The notes below the pieces were generated by a model. The model saw only the letters and a program-made list of their open reading frames with translations, did no database searches and was not told where the DNA came from. The position numbers were made by a program, and so were the translations under genes. A DNA stretch of 64,000 nucleotides from assembly GCA_021521415.1 (NCBI GenBank), contig JAIQDT010005461.1:62001-126000 (forward strand), in the 5' to 3' direction. The first letter of the stretch is position 1. Each line of letters begins with the position of its first letter. Origin of the DNA: Bidens hawaiensis. Taxonomy: Eukaryota; Streptophyta; Magnoliopsida; Asterales; Asteraceae. Below are positions 54,244 through 64,000 of this stretch, one piece after another.

Positions 54244-57200
54244 TGTCACAGCCCGACTAGGGGGTTATTTGTGACGACCGGTATCAACCAAACGCAGCGG
54301 AAAATAATAAAACTATTACAATATTAAGTGTCTTGGTCCCAAATACAACAAACAGAAAACGAAATATAAAGTTTACAACGAAACGAATTATTCATATATC
54401 TAGTCTATTTATTCTTCTAGCTTCATTTCTAGTTGTAACTTCGTTTTGCATCGTGCCTAAGTGCGTCACTCCTCAGTTATACCTGAAAATACATACTCAA
54501 AATACGTCAACAATATGTTGGTGAGAACATGAGTTTAAGACACATGACACAAATAAATATGGTGCATATTAAACAAGTTCACAATCAAACCTGAGTTCAC
54601 GACCCGTGAACATCTAAAATAAATACCCCTTACCCATACCCCTTATTGTTATGGGTCAAATTACGCTTATGTCTGCCCAACATAAGTTACAAATGGCGCG
54701 GATATATGTCACAAGATATACATTTTATCATTCAGCGGGTGGTCGTCCCATGATGTAGGCCCACTGTGTGCGGGGGTCTCCCAGATAGTACTACCCATAT
54801 ATCCCGTGGCTCCTTTTGGAGTTAATGATTGTGCTAAAAAGTCGGGGATTGTTTAAGGCAGCTAAATCGGTCTTGATTAATAATACACCAAAATGATTTA
54901 TGAAAATATTTAGGAGTATGTATTCCATGTCCCAAAAAGTTTTAAGTAAATAGTTGAAAAGGGGGATCACATGAACTCACCTCTTAATGACTTGATTACA
55001 ATGCGTATCTTGTAAGCTTGATAGATTAGGACCCTATATTATATTATTGTGTTACAACATAGCTTATATGAGAATCTACTCTAGTTGGGTTTGTGTCCTA
55101 GCTTGGTGTCGAGCCACATGCCAAAGACCTTTATGTTAATTATTAATCTTATATTCGTGCTTTTATAATATTTGTAACTTTACAAATAATAATAACTTTT
55201 CTTTTAAGGTTTAAATATATATGCACATCTTAATTTTTAAATTTTTCAAAAATCAAATTTTAATAGTTTGTTTTAGTGGTGTTTAGCTTGTCGGTTTTAA
55301 CTAATTGTCACTTCTTAAAGGCTTAATTGATAAAATGAAAGTTACAATTATAACAAGACTATATTAACTTATTTTTGGTTTTATATTACTGTAACTATAT
55401 ATATTTTTATATTTTTTTTGTTTATTTTACCATTTATCCTTAAAATTCCTATTTTCAAATTTTAAATGGTAAATAAATAAAAAAATACTTAAGTTTAAGG
55501 TATTTATTATAATATTTCATTTTTATATAGAGTACTATGCCAAATATATATTCATATGTGTTTTAATATTTATTTTATGTAATTTATAATTTTTATGTAA
55601 ATTAGTCACTTTTTAAAGCCTATAATTGGTGAATGTATGTATAATGTATAAAATAAATTTTTATGGTTAATATACAGTATATATATATTATAAAAATTAT
55701 TAGTTAAATTATTTGGTCAATTTTTAATGGTAAGGTTATTTTAGTCATTTCTAGGGTTATTTAGAGTGTATTTTCATAAACACTACAAGATTAAGACCTG
55801 CACCCCATTAACTATTTTTCCTGTGTTTAGAATAATATATTTAGTGTTTCTGTAAATTTTTATAATTTTTAGAGATGTCTAACTATTTAATCCGTTTATT
55901 GACATTAAAATTTGTTTTAAATCGCACGGGTGTATAGAAAACGATTTTCGAGTGATTCTTTTTGTAAAAGTACTTGGTTTGGAACTAAATTTACTGGAAA
56001 AATCGGGCTTTGCAGTTTATTTGAAAAAAATCCCGTTTTTTGAATTATTTTTGTTTGTGAGCTCGTTTTCAACGGTTTTTAGTTAAATTTGCGATTTCAA
56101 TCGAGTTTCCAGCCATGAGTTGACACGAGTAGGGTGAACAAGGTTTGGTTACTGTATTATTAGAGTTTTTTTTAAGGCATTGGTCATATGGGGTATCACA
56201 CGTGCCTAATTAGTGTGTAAAACTCGAAATTAACGTTGTAAATATGAAGTTTCGGTATTGTTTTTGTGTACCTTTGGGTTGGGGCTGATAATACGCACGA
56301 GCGGATGACCTTAAGATTTCCAGAGACCTGAGATCATGTTGGCATAATAACATTTTAGGAATGACAACAGTGGGTTGATTTCATATGTGGAAACAAAGAA
56401 GTATTTGGGTTTCGGTTTACCGTTTGGGTGTAATCAGAACTGTTTGGGGTTTGATTTTTGGAAGGTTTCTGACCAGCAAATATAGCAGCACTGATCTGGG
56501 AAAACATAAGGTTCATCAATGATTATAGAATTGAGAATTAGGGTGAATATTAGACAATATATGAAGGTTAATTTCACATGTCTACCTTGATCAAACGTGA
56601 TGAATACTTTACTCCTCTTCAAGGCTGGGTAAATTGTCCTCAGGGAAGCTTCAAGGGACTGATTACCCTTTTAAATTCAGAGAGAAAATATGGAGTTTAA
56701 TGGGTGGATGAGTGAAGAATATTATCATCAATAGGGAATGATTTATAGAGGAAGAGAATCCATGGATGCAAATCTTGAAAGTCTTTGTATGGGATTTGAT
56801 TGGTTGGAGGATTAGAGGTTGACCTTGGAATTCTGAAGATTATGGAAGATACGATGGATTTTGGGAAGATGTTATAGACAATTGATCTTTGTTGATTCTC
56901 CAGGAGATTTTTGTAGGTTCTAGGGTTTGACTTTGGAGAAGATAAACGTAGGATTTTTAGGGAGTTAAAGATTTTGTAGAATTCATATGGTGATTGTATT
57001 TATTTATTTAGTTTCTATTGAGATAAGGGTTTGGCTTTTTAAATATGTAAATACTTGTTTTATAGAGTATATACTTAAGAAAGAAAGAAAATAATATATA
57101 TGTGTTTATACACACTCCCATATGGATTTACGTTTCTTATGGTGTAGATTTAGGTTTTTAAACTTTTAGTTGGTGTAAAGTCACTAAGGTAGTTATAGTG

Positions 57201-57541
57201 TTTTTATATGTAGTAATCTTTTAGACCTTGTGGTGTTATTTTAATGTGTAATAAATTTTATTATTATAAAGTGGTAGCTGAAACATGGTTCCCTTATGAT
57301 GGCTAAACCGCTTGTTAAATTATACGGTAGCGATTTAGAATTGTATGTTTGTATTATTTGGATTTGGGTTTGATTGATATGGTATTTGGCATGTTGAGCT
57401 CAAGCTTAATAAACCCTTGAGGAGTTAGGCTAGTTGGGCCTTTTCTGTAACCATCTTATAGTTGTCCTAAGTCATGTTTGTATACGATACTTTGTTGCTA
57501 TAAAAATAAAAAAAAATGGCTCTAAAATTGGGGTTGTTACA
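54244..57541 (-). mobile_element. 3.3-kb solo LTR inserted in gypsy gag, target duplication CAAAC
   Basis: Flanked by identical CAAAC (54239-54243 and 57542-57546), with TG ... CA ends. Removing it restores the gag reading. On the minus strand it begins TGTAACAACCCC and ends GTGACA, the style of long chromovirus (Tekay-like) LTRs. No second LTR, primer site or coding region is present, so it is a solo LTR left by recombination. A minus-strand TATA box (CTATAAAT) lies at 56741-56748. Small ORFs inside are not supported. Confidence 0.85.
56741..56748 (-). promoter_or_regulatory. Candidate TATA box in the solo LTR
   Basis: CTATAAAT on the minus strand, about 0.8 kb from the LTR start, a plausible U3/R position. 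It could drive transcription leftwards through the gag N-terminus. Confidence 0.4.
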
Positions 57542-57546
57542 CAAAC

Positions 57547-58676
57547 TCTTTCCTTTCTCTCTCAAGGGTCAAGCCCTAGAATGGATAGAATCTATATCCT
57601 CTGGTTCCATCACCACTTGGGACCAGATGGTTGAACAGTTTCTCCTCAAATATTTTTCGCCCGATAAAACTGTCAAATACCGATCCAGCATTACCGGATT
57701 CCGGACCGATGATGATGAATCGCTACACGCAGCATGGGAAAGATACAAAAGTCTTCTAAGAAGATGCCCACATCATGGACTAAGCGTATGGTTACAAGTT
57801 CAAACTTTCTTTGACGCACAATCCAGTCAAAACAAACAGGCAATCGACCAGATCGCTGGTAGAGACCTGGGATCCAAATCACCTAACGAAGCATTTGAAG
57901 TCCTGGAGAAGGCCGCAAAGAAGAGTTTCGCTTACAACCCACCAAGATCTACACCTACCCATAAAGGAATACACCACGTTGATTCCAACACTCTTGTCAC
58001 AGCACAGCTTGAAGCCCTTTCTAAAAAATTCGAACAACTTCAAGCCGAACTATCAAAAACCATACTCACCTGTGACACTTGTGGAGGAAATCATAAGACG
58101 AGTGACTGTAAACAAGTCATCATGGCCATGGAAGAAGTCGATTTCATCGCTCGACAGAACAACGCTTTCAGTAACAACTACAATCCAGGATGGAGAAACC
58201 ATTCGAATTTCAGCTGGAAAGACGGAGGTAACACTCAATCTCTACACGAATTCGAAAAGAGACCGATGAATCAATCCTTCCAACCTAAACCTCAATTTCA
58301 AGATCAAAGTTCTAGTAGCCATCAAAACCCAAGCTACTCTAAGATCGAAGAAATGCTTATCCAACCGATGACTAAAACAAATGAAGCAGAGAAAAAGGCC
58401 GACTCAAGAGCTGTTGATATCAGCGGAGTGTTATTAAAACATGAAGCCGATCTCAAAAGTCAACTAGCATCACTTCAGAATCTAGAAACTCAAATCGGAC
58501 AAATTGCCCGACAATTATCCGAAAGACCACCCGGCGCTCTTCCAAGCAACACAATAACAAACCCAAATGCAGCAGCCAACGTTGTTACATTAAGAAGTGG
58601 CACAACCACTATTGTCTCACCAACTTCAGAACCAGTTATGGAGAAGGAATCCCCTGAGAAACGCAGGAAAGACTGA
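57547..58676 (+). pseudogene. Athila-like gag, C-terminal part
   Basis: It continues the capsid domain (LKGQALEWIESI, FLLKYFSPDKT, ESLHAAWERYKSLLRRCPHH). A linker and the zinc knuckle CDTCGGNHKTSDC (C-x2-C-x3-H-x4-C) follow at about residue 189, then an Asn/Gln-rich stretch and LRSGTTT near the end. The first ten residues of the longer open frame (57516-57546) come from the solo LTR and are not gag. A TGA at 58674 and a frame change separate it from the protease. Confidence 0.85.
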
Positions 58677-58711
58677 TCCCGACAGACACCGTACAACCTA
58701 AGGAACCAGTC

Positions 58712-59515
58712 TGAACTTATGTTCCACCTATTCCATACCCTGGACGTCTGAAACAGGAGAGATTGGAAGCTCAGTACGGGAAGTTTTTAAAACTCTTCAA
58801 ACAACTCCACATCAACATCCCTTTCGTCGAAGCCATTGCTCAAATGCCGAACTATGAAAAGTTTCTCAAAGAAGTGCTGACCAACAAAAGGAAGCTGGAG
58901 GATCTCTCGCATGTCACCTTGAGTAAAGAATGTTCAGCTGTCCTCCAAAGCAAGCTGTCGCCAAAAATGACCGATCCAGGGAGTTTTACTATCCCTTGTC
59001 TCATAGGAAATTTGTCTGTTAGCAATGCCCTGGCTGACCTAGGAGCTAGTATTAATTTAATGCCTTATGCGATTTTTTCAAAACTAGGGATAGGAGAACC
59101 AAAGCCCACCCACATGAGCATTCAGTTAGCTGACCGATCAGTTAAATACCCTCGGGGCATTGTTGAAAACATGCTTGTCAAAATTGACAAGTTCGTTTTC
59201 CCAGTAGATTTTGTGATTCTAGACATGGAGGAAGACAAAAGTGTACCTCTGATTTTAGGAAGACCCTTCTTAGCCACTGCAAAGGCTATTATTGATGTTT
59301 GCACCGGCAAACTCACTCTCAGGGTCAATGACGAGGCAATCACTTTTGACATAGGAAAATCTATGCAATATCCGCAACATCACGATGACACATTATATTG
59401 TGTCGACGTCATCGATTCTTTCGTGAGTTGCTATGTGCGAGATTCCTCCATCACTAACCAGCTCGAAACACAAGTCTTAAACGAAACCATCACCATACCC
59501 ATTTTAGAAAATTGA
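58712..59515 (+). pseudogene. Athila-like protease region
   Basis: Reading opens after a TGA near 58712 (TYVPPIPYPGRLKQERLEAQ) and runs to 59515. It contains KFLKEVLTNKRKLED, CSAVLQ, and the aspartic protease core ALADLGASINLMPY at about 59026-59067, then LILGRPFLATAKAIID. This is the usual Athila protease layout, with D-L-G-A-S as the active site. It is followed by a stop at 59513. The Met at 58763 is not a real start. In the intact polyprotein this follows gag without break. Confidence 0.85.
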
Positions 59516-60647
59516 AATCTCAATGCTAACTATCAGGAAGCATCAGATGTAGTATGTGAGATCACCGAATGCAACGAAAAATCAAAACCATCAATCGAAG
59601 AACCACCAGCCTTAGAGTTAAAAGAACTACCGAACCATCTCGAATACGCCTTTCTAGAAAAAGACTCTCAACTCCCAGTAATTATTTCATCTCACCTTTC
59701 TAAAGAAGAGAAAGACGAACTTCTTAAGGTTCTTAAGAATCATAAGAAGGCTATCGCATGGAAGATCATGGATATAAAGGGCATCAGTCCTTCCTTTTGT
59801 ACTCACAAAATCCTCATGGAAGAAGAATACAAACCCGTGGTCCAACATCAAAGACGTCTCAATCCCAACATGTAAGATGTGGTGAAGAAGGAAGTAATCA
59901 AACTCCTTGATGCCGGATTAATCTACCCAATCTCGGATTCACCTTGGGTTAGTCCATTTCGTAGTACCCAAGAAGGGAGGAATGACAGTCGTAATAAACG
60001 AGAAGGACGAGCTGATACCAATGAGAACCATCACAGGTTGGCGGGTTTGCATTGATTACCGTAAGCTTAATGACGCCACAAGAAAAGATCATTTTCCACT
60101 TCCTTTCATCGACCAAATGCTTGAGCGATTATCTGGAAAGATGTTCTACTGTTTTCTTGATGGATTTTCCGGATATTTCCAAATTCCCATTGCTCCTGAA
60201 GATCAGGAGAAAACCACCTTTACATGTCCGTATGGAACCTTCGCCTACCGAAGAATGCCATTTGGATTATGTAATGCTCCAGCCACCTTCCAACGTTGCA
60301 TGGTGGCCATCTTTCATGAAATGATCGAGCACTCTATGGAAGTTTTCATGGACAATTTCTCAGTCTTTGGAGACTCCTTCGATCATTGTCTAAAAAACCT
60401 AGACAAAATGTTGGCTAGGTGTGAAGAAGTAAACTTAGTACTCAACTGGGAGAAATGTCATTTTATGGTCAAAGAAGGCATCGTTCTAGGTCACAAGATA
60501 TCCCAAGCAGGACTAGAAGTTGATAGGGCCAAAATAGAAACCATATCCAAACTTCCACCACCAACTTCAGTCAAAGCCATTAGAAGTTTTCTAGGTCACG
60601 CAGGCTTCTACCGCCGCTTCATAAAAGACTTCTCCAAAATTGCTTGA
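59516..60647 (+). pseudogene. Athila-like reverse transcriptase
   Basis: The N-terminal part (59550-59950) reads HKKAIAWKIMDIKGISPSFC and QRRLNPNM, then has a TAA at 59873-59875 and a frameshift near 59960. The main frame (59982-60647) has WRVCIDYRKLNDATRKDHFP, FLDGFSGYFQIPI, FTCPYGTFAYRRMPFGLCNAP and [14 protein letters not shown]. The catalytic box reads VFMDNFSVFG where Athila elements have FMDD, so the second Asp is Asn (codon 60354-60356). Reverse transcription by this copy is therefore unlikely. Confidence 0.9.
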
Positions 60648-61306
60648 CCTATGACCAAACTTCTGGAGAAAGATGCACATTCGTCTTCTCTGAAGAATGT
60701 GTTGAATCATTCAACATATTAATAAACAAACTTGTCAATGCATCAATCATGACTACACCCGATTGGACCCTTCCATTCGAGATCATGTGCGATGCAAGTG
60801 ACTTTGCAGTTGGAGCCGTACTCGGACAACGCAAAGAAAAACACTTTCACCCAATTTACTATGCAAGTAAAACTCTGAATGATGCGCAAGAAAATTACCC
60901 CACAACAGAGAAAGAGTTACTAGCTGTAGTATTTGCCTTTGAAAAATTTAGATCCTACCTAGTTCTTTCCAAAACCATAGTTTACACCGACCATGCTGCC
61001 ATACGTTACCTCTTCAACAAGCAGGATGCCAAACCTAGACTTATCAGATGGATTCTACTACTCCAAGAATTTGACATAGAAGTTAAAGACAAAAAGGGAG
61101 CAGAGAATGTAGCCGTAGACCATCTTTCACGCTTAGAATGCCCAACTTCAAAGGAACATCATGAGGAAATTATCACTGATAAATTTCCACATGAAGTTCT
61201 CATGCATATCCAAGCGATCATGCAGGAAAAGGACGAAAGTCCTTGGTTTGCCGACTTCGCAAACTATCTGGCTTGTAGAATCATAAGAAAAGGGCTAACT
61301 CATTAA
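60644..61306 (+). pseudogene. Athila-like RNase H
   Basis: Frame overlaps the RT end by four bases because of a frameshift near 60650. Motifs: [18 protein letters not shown] (first catalytic Asp), [17 protein letters not shown] (Glu), [10 protein letters not shown] (Asp), then [24 protein letters not shown]. The catalytic residues are present. It ends at 61304-61306, in place of continuing into the integrase. Confidence 0.9.
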
Positions 61307-62526
61307 CAACAAAAGAAATTCTTCTCCGACCTTAAGTTCTACTTCTGGGAAGACCCTTACTTGTTTAGGATAGGGGCCGATCAGGTTGTTCGTAGGTGTG
61401 TATCAGGCAAGGAAGCCTTAGATATTCTCAAACACTGTCATGAAGGACCTACTGGTGGGCACTACGGTACCGCCACTACGGTCAGAAAAGTGTTTGATGC
61501 AGGAATTTTCTGGCCCACCATATATAAAGACACACATGCTTTGATCCAAGCATGCGATGCTTGTCAAAGAGCCGGAAACATCTCAGCCAAAAATGAGATG
61601 GCTCAAAAAGGCATTCAATTTTGTGAGGTCTTTGATGTATGGGGAATAGATTTCATGGGCCCATTTCCTAACTCATTCGGAAATAAGTACATCCTTGTAG
61701 CAGTCGAATACGTGTTTAAATGGGTAGAAGCCCAAGCTCTTCCCACTAACGATGCTCGAGTAGTTGTATGATTTCTAAAAAAGTTATTTTCACGATTCGG
61801 TACTCCGAAAGCCCTAATCAGCGACAGAGGTACCCACTTCTGTAACACTCTGATGGACAAAGTCTTAGCACAATATGGGGTTCACCGCCGACTGGCAACA
61901 CCATATCACCCTCAGACCAGTGGGCAAGTAGAAGTCTCGAATCGGGGAATTAAAAGGATCCTAGAAAGAACCATAGGAATGAATCGCAAAAATTGGGCAG
62001 AAAAGTTAGATGACGCTTTGTGGGCCCTCAGGATGGCATACAAAACCCCATAGGAACAACACCATTCAAACTTGTTTATGGGAAGGCATGTCATATACCC
62101 GTAGAACTAAAACACAAAGCGTATTGGGCTCTGAGAGCAGTGAATTTTGATCTAATGTCTGCCGGTAAAAACCGAGAAGATCAAATTCACGAGCTCGAAG
62201 AACTAAGAGCCCTGGCATATGAAAATTCCTGGTCTTACAAAGAAAAGACTAAACGTTTACACGACGCCCATTTAAAAGGAAACAAGAAATTTCAAGTTGG
62301 CGGCCGTGTACTGCTATATAACACACGTTTACGTCTTTTCCCAGGAAAATTGAAATCTCGTTGGACAGGTCCACATATAGTTGAATCAATTTTTAAGTAT
62401 GGGACAGTTGAGATTTCAAATTCTAATGGCCACAAGTTCAAATTTAATGGACATCGATTAAAACCATACATCTTCGGACCATTCGAGACCGTCTCGGAGG
62501 TACTAATCCTCCACCATAACCGATGA
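61307..62526 (+). pseudogene. Athila-like integrase
   Basis: The zinc-binding N-terminus is [12 protein letters not shown] with CDACQR. The catalytic core is GIDFMGPF, a TGA at 61769-61771, ISDRGTHF, then [18 protein letters not shown], so D, D and E are all visible but interrupted. A TAG at 62051-62053 and a frameshift separate the C-terminal domain (62020-62526, PFKLVYGKACHIPVELKHKA, FPGKLKSRWTGP, FKFNGHRLKPY). The start near 61310 is inferred from continuity of the polyprotein. Confidence 0.88.
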
Positions 62527-63600
62527 ACATATTGGAAGTAGGGTCTGGCCAAGACCCTGATTAAACTAGGCACTGTAAATAGAAATAAAAATAAAAATAA
62601 ATAAATAATAATAAGTTTCAGTATTATTATGATGTTTTTGGTTGTTTGCAGTTTTACTACTTAGGTACACTACAGGAAAACGGACGAAACACAGGGGACG
62701 CTCTGTCGAAATTTTCGTTAGCCGTAGGGAAGTTCCTTTCCATTTTACCTTCCATACTTCATATGAATCTTATTATTAATCTTTTTATGAATCTTTTCAC
62801 ATTGAGGATAAGGTGAGATTCAAGTGTGGGGAGGGGAATTACTTGACCAATTGCTTGCTCAACTAATTATAAGATTCTCTACTAACAAAATTTTTGTAGC
62901 AAACAAAGATTAGCTTTATAACAAATCCTAACGAAAAATCCAAGAAAATTTTTGCAAATAATCAACTACTAATCTACTATAACCAAAGAAAAGTGAAAAA
63001 GTAAAAAAGAAGTTTTGTAATACCAAGAAGAAATTTATGCAAAATATGGCGCTTATACCCATCCTCCGTTACTGTGAGATAAACCTCATATCATATAAAT
63101 ATTTTTTTCGGAAGCTTTGAGTGAGTCACATGTTTCGTGTGATTTAGAACTTGTCGTAATTAATCAATTCAAGACCACACGAAGCGTTGTATAAGGAAGA
63201 AGGTAATATTGTCACAATCCTCTCAAACCATTCCCCAAATCACAAAACCCAAAAACCTTATCCAAAAAAAACCTTACCACTTTATCCATCTCACCGGTAA
63301 AATACAACACTGGACTTTTACCAGAAGATGCATTATTTTGATTTCAAATTCCTTTGCCGCATACATTTCGTAAAAACCTAAGTTGCCTCCAGAAGTTAGG
63401 GAGAGAATCTTTTTCTTTAGCAATGAGGTGAAGAAAAAGTGGCGCCAAGACGAACAAAGGCCACCATTTTGTGGAGTTTCCAAAAGCGCAATGAAAAGAA
63501 GAGCAAAAATATATGAACAATGCTTAGGATACGGAAACTGATCCCACGAAGGAAGATGTAGAAAAAGTCAAACTCAGTCTCACATGAATATACCGAACTA
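62527..63600 (+). other. Region between pol and the 3' ORF of the gypsy element
   Basis: No coding frame. A purine-rich string (agtgtggggagggg, 62823-62836) is typical of this position in Athila-like elements and resembles a second polypurine tract. A T-rich tract with tttgcag at about 62644-62651 could be a splice acceptor for a subgenomic message. The remainder is AT-rich and featureless. Confidence 0.5.
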
Positions 63601-63972
63601 ATGAGGGTGGGGGCTATTAGGCTCAAAGCCGAACGATCCATTAGAGTTGAGAGTTATGTTCATAGCAGGATTGAGGAAGAACTGATCCAAATCCTCGAAA
63701 AAACTGGTCTTGACGATCTGACCTTAAAAGAGTCACTAAAAAAAATTGCAATTGGGAGAAAGGAACTAATCGTGGAAGACATCTTAAGACTCCCGACAAT
63801 CAGCAGAAGTTGTATTTACCGTCCTCATCAACCTAAAACCCTTGAACCACCACCAAATACCAAATCCCTACCCAAAACCAACCCATATTACCTTCTAATC
63901 TATGCAACCCTTCACAAAGGTGGAGATTTGAACTTGTTACAAGCTTATTTTCACAGGTTACATCTTGACTAA
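63601..63972 (+). pseudogene. Unrecognised ORF at the env-like position of the gypsy element
   Basis: 123 residues with a polar, Glu/Lys-rich N-terminal half (SRIEEELIQILEKTGL, ESLKKIAIGRKEL) and a Pro-rich C-terminal part. It sits where Athila-like elements carry their 3' 'env-like' ORF, and a broken coding-like stretch precedes it (about 63440-63520). I recognise no family and see no membrane segment. It may be a real remnant or chance. Confidence 0.35.
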
Positions 63973-64000
63973 GAGTGTTCACATAGATACATCACAGGTA

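Larger units (their letters stand above)
51571..64000 (+). mobile_element. Athila-like Ty3/gypsy element (3' end beyond window)
   Basis: Plus-strand order: 5' LTR 51571-53504, primer site 53511-53528, gag 53829-58676 (split by a solo LTR), protease 58763-59515, RT about 59600-60650, RNase H about 60644-61306, integrase 61361-62526, then a long 3' region. The tRNA-Asp type primer site, DLGASINLMP protease and sequence style fit the Athila lineage. It was inserted into W2 (left flank acaaa). The 3' LTR is not in the window. Many stops and frameshifts show that it is inactive. Confidence 0.85.

Noticed and set aside
54244..57541. A complete LTR element or a gene inside this insertion
   Set aside because: No repeated ends within it, no primer site or purine tract, and no coding frame above 70 residues; best read as a solo LTR.

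Overview
The window is plant nuclear DNA, almost certainly from a eudicot and probably from the daisy family (Asteraceae). It shows no bacterial-style gene organisation. About four fifths of it is retrotransposon sequence of plant types: Ty1/copia elements with a plant initiator-tRNA-Met primer site and an extra 3' ORF, an Athila-type Ty3/gypsy element, a LINE tail and several MITEs. The family assignment is an inference, resting on the type of extra 3' ORF, which I recall as common in Asteraceae retroelements.

Layout. (1) 1-6390 is AT-rich, low-copy-looking DNA with microsatellites, one MITE, a 5'-truncated LINE and the only likely host gene, a two-exon gene for a 61-residue single-pass membrane protein (5202-5983). 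(2) 6400-8870 is a decayed plus-strand copia element whose gag is split by two MITEs, each with clear target-site duplications. (3) 8871-12314 is a mosaic of old LTR and DNA-transposon debris. (4) 12315-48417 is one large minus-strand copia element of the Sirevirus type ('W1'). Its 5' LTR is at 48038-48417 and its truncated 3' LTR at 12315-12463. Its 3' ORF is interrupted by two further Sirevirus-like elements ('X' 15256-25193 and 'Y' 26964-36906), separated by repeated pieces of the W1 3' ORF. (5) 48418-51570 is the 3' part of a second W-type element ('W2'), which shares the 48038-48417 LTR with W1. (6) From 51571 to the window end is a plus-strand Athila-like gypsy element, inserted into W2 and itself broken by a 3.3-kb solo LTR.

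The X/Y arrangement is not two independent insertions. A unit of about 11.71 kb (a W 3'-ORF fragment plus a whole copia element) is tandemly duplicated at 13485-25193 and 25194-36906, followed by a third copy of the fragment at 36907-38676. The two 5' LTRs resemble each other more than they resemble the 3' LTRs, and both copies share the same irregular junction.

The most interesting biology is in the Sirevirus-like elements. Between pol and the 3' ORF lies a noncoding block conserved between the X/Y and W families. It contains two tandem modules, each with a pair of short hairpins whose stems differ in sequence but stay paired. Each family also has its own short inverted motif (AACTTCGC in X/Y, CCGAGAAC in W), repeated many times in the leader, as a hairpin in the LTR and again near the 3' ORF. 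The two families' 3' ORFs share a divergent C-terminal domain, and in W that domain is entered through an A-AAA-AAG heptamer in the -1 frame. All autonomous-looking elements carry inactivating changes; Y is the least damaged. No RNA gene, CRISPR array or intact virus was seen.
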